The notes: generated from the sequence alone by a model not told the origin. A DNA stretch of 32,707 nt from Ettlia oleoabundans (GCA_019693395.1 JAAMXP010002072.1:5364-38070); one strand, 5' to 3'. Positions 17,276 through 28,500 are shown, counted from the stretch's first letter. Made by a program: numbers and translations.

Positions 17276-20200
17276 ATGCAGAGGAGGTGCTTAATTCGCC
17301 GTTCAGACAAAGCCCCGTCAGTGCTGCGCCCGTGCTGCGCCTTTTGCGGGCAATCAGGTAAGCTGGTTACAGCCAGACAGCAGAGGAATTTGTGCCATTG
17401 GCTTTGGAGCCTTGCGTCTCTTGCATCTTTTGGCTAGGAGGCAGACTTTGTCGCGTATCCCCTTTGTCTGGGTTTCGGCTGCGTTCCCCTGGGCCCCGAG
17501 ACCTTCGTCCACCTCCCCAGGGCTGCTCCCTGGGTACATCGACCAATAACTGCATCGGTCTGACGCCGTTTACGCTTGAACTTGGGTCCGTGTTAGCGGC
17601 TGCCCGGCATCCAGGCGCCACCAGCTCGAGTGGAACAGCTGTAAGCAGCTGACAGGGGCGTGCCTCTCGTGCATCTAAGCCTACACCCGCCGCCCCTTCC
17701 TCCACCTGTGTGCCGATTCAAGCCCATTAACCATGGCGCATGTTATTCCTCGAGTCAAGCTGGTTGACTTGATGCTGCCGCTGTGTGGGATGGTAACCCC
17801 AGCTTACAACACCGCTGCGGAGGCGCTGGCGGTAGGGTTATCGCGGAGTCGCGTAGTGATCGTCACAATGCCTGAAGACGAAGCATTGGTGCTCCCGCTC
17901 GGCATTGAGGCACTGCTTACGGAGAGAACAAGTAGCCTGCCAGGCTGCAACCTGCGCGAATGGCGGGCTGGCGGCAGTCTCACACCTGAAGGAGTGATTA
18001 CCGAGGAAGTGAGCGAGCCGCAGCACCCGCAACACGTTGATGCATAAAGGGGGCTGCTGAAGGCTTTGTGCAGCTGCTCTGCTCCTGCGTGTGTGTTCAA
18101 ACTCCTGTTGATTCTGCTACATCTGCAGCACCCACCTGCCATGCTGCCGCAAATTACACTGATTCCCCCAGCACCCAGCTTCAAAATAGCCTATCAACGA
18201 TCCTCTGCGCGTGCCTTCACTCTGCAGGCTTACGGCTTGATGGAAAATACGGCAAGGCTGGTATTGTCCACCTTGTGCAGGAGCAGCCTGCTTCGGCTGC
18301 GGTCTGATGCCTTCAGTCACATGCTTGACGACCGCCCGCTCTCCCGCAGCACCCAGAGCAGCTCATGCTTGACAGCCAAGGCTTACATAGACAACTTTAG
18401 CCACCTGTCGGAGTTGGAAACATCTGCCGCCTGCAGCAACCTCTTTCTTGATCCACAGGTGTGTGCTGGGTGCTGGAAGGAAGATTCTTGTTGGGTCGGT
18501 TCCTAAGTAGTCAACTCACTCTGCTTAAAGCGGTGGCTCACCAGCTGTCGTATATCCCACTAGTGCACCGATCCTAAGCAAATACCAATGTCAACAGATC
18601 GTTTGCAATACACCCAGAGCTACCTCTTGGCCCGCGATTGTTGCCGCTTGCAAGTTCTTGGTTACATGCATGCAGGATGAAGCCAGCGAGCGCGGGCTGC
18701 TGAGTCTGTTCTATGCGTCGGAGGCCAAAGGCCCGCAGGCAGTAGCCCTGTCCGCTTGGCAAGTCAAGGATAGTGAGGGGCGGTGGCAGAGCGTGATTCT
18801 GCGGAGGAATGAGGTAGCAGTGGTGCTGGGGCACACCATGCAGCATGCGTGTGCTGGGCTGCTTCAACCAGCCAGGCACCGCGTAGTAGGGAACCCATAT
18901 CAGCACCATGGCAGCGTTATCAGCAGCACCCGCGACAAGAAACAGGTGCAGCAGCCCATTACGGGGCGCATGCAGTTGCAGTTCGAGCTGCGCCCCCGCC
19001 CCAACGTCCTGCTGGACCTGCGCCCGCAGCTGGAAGTGGCAGGCCACACCGTAAGCTCCAGGTCAGCTGCGGCAGGGATGGCCCTGCATCTGTTGACAAC
19101 CTTGTTTGAGGCCCTGAGCGCTTTCCTTGCATCAACGTCTCATGCTCTACCCTGCCTACACACTGCTCAAGTGCTCGCTCGTTTATCACAGCAGGTGAGA
19201 ACCCGCTTTCGAACTTGCATTTTCTCCCGTCACCTGGGTGCTGCCTGCAGGTTCTCCCCCGTGTCTGTGAGCTGCCTTATGGAGCAGTTTGAGTCGCTGC
19301 TGTCCCCTGCCAAATTCAACACCCCCGACCAGCAGCAGGGAGCAGCGGCACATGCAGCCTGGGAGGAGCTTCAGGCCTCGCTCATGCGGTGCGTTTACCG
19401 GGCAGGCACTATGAGTTGACACGCAGCTTGACGCTGCTGGAACCAGAAGCTGCCATGTCTCAGCACAAGCCCGGGGCTAAAGTCTGGCAGCCATGTGTGT
19501 CGTACATGCCTGCCTGACAGGAGATTAAACTCATTGAGTGAATTCCTGCTTTGGGTTCTAAGGAGTGTGGTGTGAGGTGGTCATTGGCATAGTGGCAAGT
19601 AACTCATCTAATATGTGTCCCTGCTACAACCTACGTATGTACTTTCTCAGGCCAACTTCTATTCCTTGTTCGCAGCAACAAGAAGCGTGTTAGCGCTGTG
19701 GATGATGTGTCGCCCTCCAACCTGCCCATTACCCGCAGCGGTCATGTGCGGCGCAGTGCAGAGGGGTTGGTTAACCAGCAGCAGCAGCGGCCTGGCAGCA
19801 GGCTCAAGCCGCAGGCTGACGGACAGGCGGCGGCAGGGGAGAAGGAAAATGGGGAGATGGAGTGGGAGGGGCCGGTGGGGGGCGCAAGGCGCCGGTCCTC
19901 TGCCAGCCACCACCCTGGCTCAGCTGCTGGCCCTTCTACCGGGGTAGCCAGCGGACTAGGTAGCCTGGGCACTGCTAGCCGTGAGCGGCGGCGAGACACC
20001 CTGGAACCCACCAGCTCAGCGCTGTACATAGTGCGGGGCCGCACATGTACTGTGGTGGGCGGCTGCCTGCAGGTGAGGATACCCTGACCTGCCTCCGTGC
20101 TTGGCTTGCTGGTAAATGTGCTTCCCTGTTGGTGTGCAACATGGTTTGCAATGCGTAGTTGCCACTAGCACGAAGATAAAACAAAGGTGGTTTTGCACCC

Positions 20201-20957
20201 ACCAGCAAACTAAAGTTGTCTCGGGCTTCCTGCCGGTTGCAGGACAACCCCGCCGACTGCATTACTGTCTGTGTGAGAAGCTTTACTGGGCTAGAGGTGG
20301 GGTGCCTACACAATCCTGGCTGTTTGTATGCGATCGACCATGCATGTTGACTTCCAGGTTGCTGCGGCTTGTGTGACAAATGATGGGTACTGCATTACAG
20401 TTGAAGTGAGGATGCCTAACAAATACAACTAATGTTCAATGCAATGCCTGCCTCATTCACATGCCCGCCTGCCTCCCTTGCAGCGTTGGTTCTACTGCAA
20501 CACCGCCACCCGGTGTGGCACCATCTTCGAGATGTACTGCTCTCGGCTGGGCATTGCGCTGGGAGCAGTCAAATTTTTGGTGCGAGGCGAACGTGCGTTT
20601 GGAGCCAGCACGCCTGCTGATCTCAAGGTGAGTAGATGGGGCATCACTGATAGGGAGATAGGAAAGGCGCAGCCTTGCTTGCTGCGATATTGACCAAGCA
20701 GTTCAAGTAAAAGTAAACTGCTTTAATTTCGATTTGGTTTGGTTTGCTTTGCATTTGGCATTCCAGTTGCTCCACCCCATCCCATCCATCCCATGTACCC
20801 TGCGCAGCTGAAGGACGGTGAGGAGCTGACTGCAGTGCCTGAAAGCAGCGACCGGCTGCAGCAGGCACGTGAGCTAGGCACACTCTATGCCATGATTTTT
20901 GGCAAGGCTGCCTCGGTAGCAGCGGCGGGCCCAAGTAGCCTGGCAGATATGTTGTGA
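17276..20957 (+). CDS. Large protein with C-terminal SUMO-like (Rad60-SLD type) domain, about 648 aa, 10 exons
   Basis: Exon model: 17276-17357, 17438-17640, 17760-18008, 18129-18458, 18676-18813, 18946-19061, 19251-19388, 19676-20072, 20484-20627, 20808-20957; phases agree throughout. The last two exons plus the end of the eighth (from about residue 534) read as a ubiquitin fold of the SUMO/Rad60 kind: ALYIVRGRTCTVVGGCLQ, RWFYCNTATRCGTIFEMYCS, RLGIALGAVKFLVRGERAFG, TPADLKLKDGEELTAV. The key fit is the pattern 'F-x-x-Y-C...G...VKFL..G.R....TPADL.L.DG'. There is no C-terminal Gly-Gly; it ends SSLADML, so it is a built-in domain, not a modifier precursor. Before it is a basic, disordered Gln/Ser/Gly-rich region. 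The first 400 residues match nothing I know. Least certain are the first three exons (ATG 17733, MAHVIPRVK, is an alternative start), the frame of 18129-18458, and whether 18814-18945 is spliced out. Confidence 0.6.
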
Positions 20958-21356
20958 GCAGGCGCAATCCGTGTGGTGCCGTCACAGCATGCCGCACCAA
21001 AGTGGCAGGGTGGCTGGTTGCTTCTTGGGCTGCCTGAGCTCAACCATTGGCAATCCGTCTCCGCAAACTTGCTGATGCCAAACTCAATCACGGCATGGTA
21101 ACCCGTAAGCGCTTCGCAACAATGCAACGGCAGCAGATCTAACCTTTCCTCTGCTGTTTCCAGATCCACACTATCATTTCTTGTGTATTGTGCTTTGAGC
21201 CTCCGCCTCCCCTTCTGTACAGGTCAATTACTCCCACTTAAAGAGCATCATTACATTCCTGCCAATTCACTCGCATTCTGCCTTTGCAATGCACTGCAGC
21301 ACTGCCATCCCTTGCTTTGCCTCCTGGCCTTGACTCCTGAGTAACACAAATCATCC
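20958..21356. other. Convergent intergenic region with minus-strand TGTAA
   Basis: 3' flanks of the SUMO-like gene and the 85-aa gene. A minus-strand TGTAA (TTACA at 21251-21255) lies about 100 bases after the stop of the 85-aa gene. No clear plus-strand signal was seen. Confidence 0.45.
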
Positions 21357-21887
21357 CTAGCTGCTTCCACTGAGCTTCTCGTTGCCACGCTGAATGGCAT
21401 CAGTCAACTTAGCCTGGGCATTATAAAAACCTGCAGAAAGATGCAAAAATGATGGAAACCCTCCTCCTTGGCACGCCCCCATGCTGGAAATGAGCAGCCA
21501 TCACAGGCCCCTTGGGAAGGGCTTGCTAATGCTGGCATGATTATACAACATCCATCGACAGGGGTTAAACTGTACAGACATGTATACCCACCGGGGTTGT
21601 CAGCGCCCTGAGTCTCCTGCATCCTGTGCCCTGCCTCCTCCAAGCTGCCCACTACATGGGGTTCAGTCTGCTGCTGGGGGGCGCTGGGGGCAACCGCTTC
21701 ACCGCCACCGCCCTGCAGTCCAACCCCAGGAGGCAGACGTCTGTTAGTGCCGAATCAACTACTAGGGCCTAGACTGGCAAGCCAAAGAGGTGAACGACAG
21801 GAACGTGAGGCGAAGGTATCTTGCCTTGTCACTCCCCAGGCCTGTGGCCTGTTTTGCGCTGTCTACTGCTCCCTTCAGCGTCTCCAT
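21357..21887 (-). CDS. Small hydrophilic helical protein, 85 aa, 3 exons
   Basis: Exons: 21887-21825, 21712-21592, 21430-21357. They join as METLKGAVDSAKQATGLGSD-K, then a Gly/Pro/Gln linker, VGSLEEAGHRMQETQGADNP, and FYNAQAKLTDAIQRGNEKLS ending at TAG. Intron 1 uses a GC donor (GACAAG|GCAAGA at 21824), the only one that keeps the frame. Ala/Lys/Gln/Glu-rich amphipathic segments without hydrophobic cores resemble LEA-like stress proteins or short membrane-surface helices; that is inference from composition. TTCTAG just upstream of the ATG looks like an acceptor, so a further 5' exon is possible, but none joins in frame. The start lies 212 bases from the divergent gene at 22100. Confidence 0.6.
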
Positions 21888-22099
21888 GTTGCGGTTCTAG
21901 AACGGGGAATGATTGAAGTTACCGCAAGTATGCCCCAGGGCTTGCTTCATGATGCCCATGCTGTGTGCGCTGGCCTGTGAATCCGAGCTGAAGCTTGCCA
22001 GTTGGGAGAACCCGGGCATCTCCACTCTAAATTCCTTGATCCCGCCTTCTCAAACACATCGTAACTTCAAAACTCCATTGACTACGGAACCTGACAGCG

Positions 22100-23306
22100 A
22101 TGGCCACCAGCGTTGGGCATGATGGTGGGCTGCCAGGCACAGGCGGGCCAGGCGGCACAGCCGCTAGGAAGGAGGACAAGGTGGTTATACACACTTCTAA
22201 CAAGCACTGCTGCTGCCACCACTACTTCCACTGCCTTTGACAGCAGCTGGGATTTACTCCTCCATGTTTTGAACCTCCACGTGGTTTACCATGACTGCGG
22301 TGCAGCTGCCATCCTCCGCTTTGATTTGTTGCAGGGCCTGAGGGGCGCTGGTTTCTTGGAGCAGCAAAACGCACCATCCAGCAACGCGCCCAGTAAAGAG
22401 ACCCTAGCAAGGCATGGCGACGTAGACACGGTGGGTTCTGCTGCAATGTTGCATTGCGCCTGATATTAGCCATGCAGCCCCATGGGTGTTGGAACATCTG
22501 GTTTCGTTATATGAGCGGCAACCTTGCCCTGTTGGTTTCTTGCCACATTGCTGCTCAGCTGCCCACTGTCGCCAATGTGACACACACATGTGGCTGGGTT
22601 GACAATACAATATATTGCGTGTGGATGCAGGCTGCACCCATGCAGCCCATAACTGCTGCTAAGCAAGAGATGGAGGAGGAGCGTGGGCAGGTGGGTGCCG
22701 CTTGGCTTGCTACGGGGAGCATGCGACTCCACAGCAACGTAGGACTGTTAAACCCTTGCACTGATTTCAGCTGCTCATTGGTTGGCCAGGATGTGTGGAC
22801 GGGGCCTGTTGTGAGCGTCGTAGCGGCGAGTCGCTGATTGGTCTAGCCCGAGCACGTTGCAGCCCAGAATGCAGTCCCAGATTTGTGTGTTTTTGACCTG
22901 CTGGTATTACCTGCAGACCTTCACTAGCGCCACTGGCCGGCCCACGCAGCCCGCGCCAACCAACATGTGATGTTGGACTTTGTGCATGCCAGGGAGGCAA
23001 CTCGCACAGGCATTGCTGCACAACCAGAAAGTGCCTAAAATCCACTGCTCAGGGAATAAGGACCAGGCATGTGGAGGACATTGCATGTCTCAGCACAACA
23101 CAATGTAAAGTCTTTCTTTGTCGTTAAAGTGCAGCACAGGTCAACCTGGCAACTGCAGAAGGGCATGTTGCTGTCATTTGCAGGTAGATGCAGGGCTAAT
23201 CAATGCCTGCATATATAGGCTTGAACCACGCAAGTTCCTACAAGAGCAACGCAGTTATGTGGTGGGGCCGGTCCCTAACGTGCAGTCGCAACAGAAGAAT
23301 TTCTAG
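22100..23306 (+). CDS. Unknown protein, 119 aa, 4 exons
   Basis: I do not recognise the family. Exons: 22100-22180, 22335-22430, 22631-22690, 23184-23306, all joined in phase 0. The N-terminus MATSVGHDGGLPGTGGPGGT is Gly-rich and probably disordered. Next come GLRGAGFLEQQNAPSS, KQEMEEERGQ (acidic helix), and the C-terminal block INACIYRLEPRKFLQEQRSY followed by VVGPVPNVQSQQKNF. The C-terminal 40 residues look the most constrained. There is no TM segment or signal peptide. The size and the compact basic C-terminus suggest a small subunit of a complex, but nothing identifies which one. All boundaries are canonical GT-AG. Confidence 0.6.
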
Positions 23307-23533
23307 GCATGCCTGACGGCAAGGCAGATGGGCGGGGGCAGTACAGCAGTACGCCACGCACTCCAGTGCTGTTTAACGCTCCTCAGGCAGAACCGGTTGC
23401 GCAAAACTGACAGTGTGACGACTAGTAAAGTCACTCAACGTGTCGTGGCTGTTAACTCCCAAAGCTCGCTTGAGTTGCCCTCTGCTCTTGGAGGGGGGCT
23501 GATCACGATGACCAAAATTATCACAGTGTGTAC

Positions 23534-24893
23534 ATGCCAACGAGCCGTTGTTTCGCGGCTGGCTGCTGGCCACCAACGACGACTTTCGGCAGGTTCGGAT
23601 GGGCGGGGGAGGGCCGCGCCCGCAGCCGCCCTGTTGTTTTGTTGCGGAGCAGAGCGACCCGAGTGCAACACGCGTCTTGCTGCGGCGCAGGGTCGGCGCC
23701 ACGCTGCAACGCCGCCACGCCAGCAGCTGGCGGGACCGGACCGTCACATCGTTTGCGCACACTTTCGCTGGCACGCCGCCCGAACCGCAAGGACTTCGAC
23801 CCAGACTATGTGCAGTTTGACGATGAGGAGGACTGGGAGCAGTCGGTGAGGCTGGGGGGAAGGCAGCAGCGGGCCCAAGATGTGGCCAATTTTGAACTGC
23901 ACCCGCTCTTTTGTGTGGCATGATGTCATTTCCCAGTCACCTTTGACCCCCCTTGCAGGGCACCACCATCCAGCCAGGTTTTGGCCCCATCTTCTCTACA
24001 GCCCTAAGGGGCCTGTCTGTCCTCACAGATAAGCTGACAGACATAGCGCTGCAGTTGGCCCCAGCGGATGCCTCCCCCGGCGTGGTGCGGGTGGCAGTTG
24101 GCGCAGGCCTCGTTCTGCTCGCGCTTTCCTTCGTCAAGAGCCTGCTTTCGGTGAGCGGGGGGCGCTAGTGCTGAGCTGCTTGGCAGCTGGGGAGAATCAG
24201 TGTGTGGCTGTCGACTGTTCGCCTGTGGAGGAACATTTACTAAGCCAGGGTATTAGGCTTGGCGGTGGTCTGAACAAACAACACACCAGCGAGTGATGTA
24301 TAACGCAGCGCCTGTTGCTGAAGCACCTCAACTTGTTGCAAGGTAAGTGGCTGAACTGAACACCTCCAGCTTTTTTCCTTGATGCAGTTCTTTCTCACTC
24401 TGGGCACAATTATTTTGGGAGCCTACGTAGCGGTCAAGGTGTTTGGACTCGATGTGGCGGGCATCAGCGGGCCAACCGTCGGCGGTGGCGGAGGCAGGCC
24501 ACGTAAGAGCGCTGTGGACAGCTTGTAGTTGGTTAACTATTGGGCTGTGCAATTTACCGCAAGCGGCTAGTGTTTTGAGCTGTGCGACTGACGGACTCGC
24601 CTACCTGTGCCATAAATCAAAGCTTTGTTGCTGGCGACCAGCGCCTGAGCCAGGAATGAATGAGCATGACAGCACCCAGCACTGCCCCTGGGCTGCCACC
24701 TGCTGCAGGACCGAAGCAGCAGCAGCAGAAGCGGCGGCCTGATCCGAGAGCACGACAGTCAGATTTCAAGGGGCTTTTGGGGTCGGGCAGCAAGGAGGAC
24801 GGGCTTTTGGATGTGTGGTTTGAACGCAAACCAAGGGTTGACAGTACCACCAGCAGCAACCGCGCGGGCAGCAAGGGCCGCCCGCGACGATGA
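23534..24893 (+). CDS. Unknown organelle (probably plastid) membrane protein with two adjacent TM helices, 267 aa, 4 exons
   Basis: Exons: 23534-23845, 23959-24150, 24388-24502, 24709-24893; phases agree. The first 75 residues (MPTSRCFAAGCW...) are Arg/Ser/Ala/Cys-rich with almost no acid, like a plastid transit peptide. An acidic segment FDPDYVQFDDEEDWEQS follows, then GTTIQPGFGPIF. An amphipathic helix (LRGLSVLTDKLTDIALQLA) precedes two hydrophobic helices, VVRVAVGAGLVLLALSFVKS and FFLTLGTIILGAYVAVKVFG, with a very short turn between them. The tail is Gly-rich, then basic (KQQQQKRRPDPRARQSDF), with KGLLGSGSKEDGLLDVWFER near the end. The hairpin topology places both termini on the same side. 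No family was recognised. Exon boundaries are well supported; the transit peptide is inferred. Confidence 0.7.
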
Positions 24894-25508
24894 TGATTCT
24901 GCGTGCCGTGCCAGATGTTTCGCTGATGCTGTTGTCTCTGTTTGTTGCTCATTCTGTGCATTGAAGCCCCATTGATTCATTGATGAGTAGATTGCAGGTC
25001 ATTGAAAGTCCTTGAATAAAACCCGGGAAGTCATCTTGAAAAAGGCGAAAACTGAGTTGAGTCCATTGCATCGGCGGCTGATACGTGCGGCTGACATGCT
25101 TTCCCAACCCCCCATGGCATCTTGCGGTGGGAGCCGGCAAAGTGGCAGCGCAGCATATCGTGACGACGGGACAGGTGACAAGGAAACCCTCGCTGCGTGT
25201 TACCTTGCAATTTGTCAAAGAGAACGGAAGAGGGCAGTGGGACACTGTGTGGCAGTCAAAGAACCAATGCACCAGCGCATTTCACCGGGACTGCTCGGCC
25301 CGCTCCGCCACCAATGGCAACCCGGGCCAGGCACTGTTCGACTGGATTATCCCGGCCCTGAACCCGTTATTGAATCGCGAGAAGAAACGAATGAAAAAAC
25401 CCTACGCGCTCACGCATGCCAACTTGTGCCATCGTATCTTAGCTTACCTAAGTGCTGGGGCAGTCGTCAGCTAACAGCAGGTCGCATGGCATGCGGCTCA
25501 GGCGCTGA
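24894..25508. other. Upstream region of the P450 gene with two overlapping open frames
   Basis: The plus strand is open in two frames at once (25012-25632 and 25085-25474). Neither shows a known motif or splice-compatible partner. Most likely this is the 3' flank of the membrane-protein gene plus the promoter and 5' leader of the P450, but a small unrecognised exon cannot be ruled out. Confidence 0.35.
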
Positions 25509-28500
25509 ATGCTGGTTTGTTGCGATCGCAGACTCAGTTGCAGACCCCCAAATTGCAGTAAAGGGGATGCGATGCGGACTGCGACACTTCCGCAGCCAGG
25601 TCACGCAGCCCACTGCGGGAGCCCTTGTGTGAGGCATCGCAGGCATCATTGTAGTCAGAGAGGCGCAAACGTGACAAGGTATGCTGCGGCAAGGCCCGCT
25701 GAAGGCGCCGCTGGCAGCTGTCCCTTCGCCGCCGCCTCTGCCGCAGTGCAAGGCTGGCAGCAGAAGGCGGTGCAGGAGATGTGGCAGGAAGCCGAGGATG
25801 TGACGCCGCAGACTCCAGGGCCCAGCCCCTTTAGCTTGCAGTCTCTAATGGATGTAAGGTGCGAGCTGCGTGAGTCATAGCAACGGCGGCGACGCTCGAT
25901 AGCCCTGTCACCGCCTGTACTGCCGGTGCTGCTGGTGTATGGGTCCTTTCAATTGGGCATAGCAAGTCAGTCAGGGAAGCATGCAGTGAATGTCATGTGC
26001 TGTATGGCAGGATTGATGGGTGCATGATGGGTGCATGATGACTGCCAACCTTGCCAAGCATACTGGTCAACCAACCCAGCACCGTTACCTGCACCCGGCA
26101 CTCGCCTGCACCTTGCCCTACCCACCCCAGCAAACACTCCCACCACCATGTCGCCACCTTGTGCTGCCGCACCACCAACCAGCAGCACCCAGTTTCCTCT
26201 ACCTCTGTCCATTTGCAGCGTCATATTCACAGAAGGACTGCATGAAGCCATGCTACGCTTTGCGGCGCGCTATGGTCCCGTGTCACGCTTTGCCAACCCA
26301 GCGGCACTCAATGGCGCCGCAAGCTGGGTTTTCATCAACTCCCCCGAGGATATCGCACACATCTGCGCCGCCAACTCACGCAACTACTCGGAGAGATGTG
26401 AGGCAGGCTGCACAAACACAGCACAGCACAGCACAGCGATGTACAGCACAACACAGCGCAGCATAGCATAGCATAGTTGTGCTAGCCCAGCTAGGCTCTG
26501 TGTAGTTCACCATTGGCGCTTACAGCTGCATGTTACTGTCCACAGGGGTGGTTGCCATGGCTGATGGGGCTCCCATGGGTTGCTTCACACCTGCTTGTGG
26601 CACGAAGCATGAAGTGTGCTCGGCCACCACTCCCCTCATTCTTTATCTATGCTGTTTAGCCAGTAGCCTAAACATTCCACCCATTCATTTTTTCCCTGCT
26701 GCCCACAGTCCTGCCTGACATCTACAAGTATGTGACCCACGAGAAGGGGCTGCTGGGGTCAGGGGGCGACTACAACCGCCGACACCGCCGACTGTGCGGG
26801 CCGCCCTTCCGTTCCGCAGAGCTGCTGCGCAAGTTTGGGGGCGTGGTGGTGGACAGGTGGGCCTGCTGGGAACGTCTGTTAGAGCAGAAGACATTGTTAG
26901 TGGCAGAGCAGTTGGCAGCGACAGTGCAGCTGGTGATGGTCATGAAAGGGAACCGAAGAGAAGTGAAGCTCAGCCAGCGGGGGTCGACCTGCCGTCCTGC
27001 ATGCTGGGATGGCAGATTCATCCTCAGGGACTGGCTTGCTTTGCACGTCTGCGGCCTTTCTACTCTCCAACTCCCTACTCCCACCCCTCCATGATCCATT
27101 CCTCTCTTAACCTGCCATTTTCAAAGTGCAGGGCCTCCCAAGTGGCCGACACTTTTGTGTCGCATGAGGGGCCCCTCACCACCAACGTGGCAGTGCAGAC
27201 GCAGCGGCTAACCCTCGACATAGTTGGTCTCACTGCCTTCAGCCACGACTTTGGGGAGTGTCAGGCCATTGCCAGGTGGGGGTGGGCGCAGCAGGCCTTG
27301 TGAGGTTGGGCAGCTGCTGCTTGGCTGCCTGCCCTGCCCTGCCCATGGCGTCCGCGGCCCTCCCTGCGCTGCCCTGCTCTGCCCTGCATGAATGTTCTCC
27401 TGGCTGATTGCCTCCCTGCCAACTGCCTGCCCACCTGCTGGCAGGGATGTGAGCGGGCGGGCGCAGCCCTCCGAGTCGGAACAGGACCGGCTGCTGTGGG
27501 CCGTCAACGCATTTGGGCAGGTGTGTGCTTGCTGCTGTGCATGACCTCTGTTTCCTTGGATGAAGGTGACCTAATGCACCAGTGCCGCTGATACCACTTT
27601 GGCCACGCCCTGCGCCTCCTGCCACCCCCAAAGTGTCTCCAACGATCTTCGCTCTGCCACCCCCCTACAGGTGCTGGGTGAGGTGTTCATCACACCCATG
27701 CCACTGCTGAGGCTCATGGATGCCATAGGCTTCAGGTGCGCCCACAAGCTTGAAGATTGATCTGGTTTTAAGTGTGCGCCACGAGCATTTGCAGGCAGCT
27801 GTTGCCCATACAAAGACTGGAATGCTGTTCAACCTTTGGAGGCTGTAGTGGCTGCCGCTGCCACAGACGCTGCCCTGCTGCTGAGCCTGCAAGCCTAGTG
27901 GCATGCGTTGGGCCCCTGCAGGCAGTTGCGCACGTTGAGTGAGGCGGTGTATGTGATGCGCAGCTCGATGCTAGGGGTGATTGCGGAGCGGCGACGACGC
28001 CTGGCATCCCGCCTTGCCCCACAAAGCGGCCCCAGCATCAGCAGTGGAGGCAGTGGCGGCAGCGGTAGCGGCAGGGGCGGTGCAGTGGTAGTAGCAGCAG
28101 CAGCAGTGGCAGCAGCGGAGGCGGGGGCGGCTGAGGAGGAGGCAGCAGACCTGCTTGATGTGCTCCTTCAAGCCACTGATGACGGCGGGGTCCCCATGAC
28201 AGGTGTGTACGCCCAGGTGTGTACGGGCATGCCACTGTTGAGTTTGTTCTTTGTCAAGAGAGCGAGGACAAGTTAGCGGATGGGCAAAGAATGTCAGGGC
28301 TGGCGATGTACGAATGCAGTTGGTGTGTCACGAATTCCCGGTGGAAAAAACAGCATGTCACATCTAAGGGCCTGCACCTTGGCGTGGCCTTACTTGGGGG
28401 AACTCAAGCTTTGGCCTTGAATCCGGTGATGATTGCTGCCTTGTATTGCTGCTCTGTATGCTGTTCTGTATTGCTGCTCCGTATTTCTGCCTTGTATTGC

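Noticed and set aside
18574..19047. 157-codon minus-strand frame
   Set aside because: It lies opposite well-phased exons of the SUMO-like gene, and its composition is typical of antisense frames in GC-rich coding DNA.
18658..19419. A single 253-codon plus-strand frame as one exon
   Set aside because: It spans in-frame intron-like stretches (GTAGCA...AACAG at 18814-18945, GTCAGC...CTGCAG at 19062-19250), and the sequence there is low-quality as protein. Splicing gives a better link to FSPVSVSCLMEQFESLL. The first of these introns remains uncertain.
21912..22022. Minus-strand MPGFSQLASFSSDSQASAHS as 5' exon of the 85-aa gene
   Set aside because: The only donor (GTAACT) would give a 36-base intron and the wrong phase. 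No GC donor fits either.
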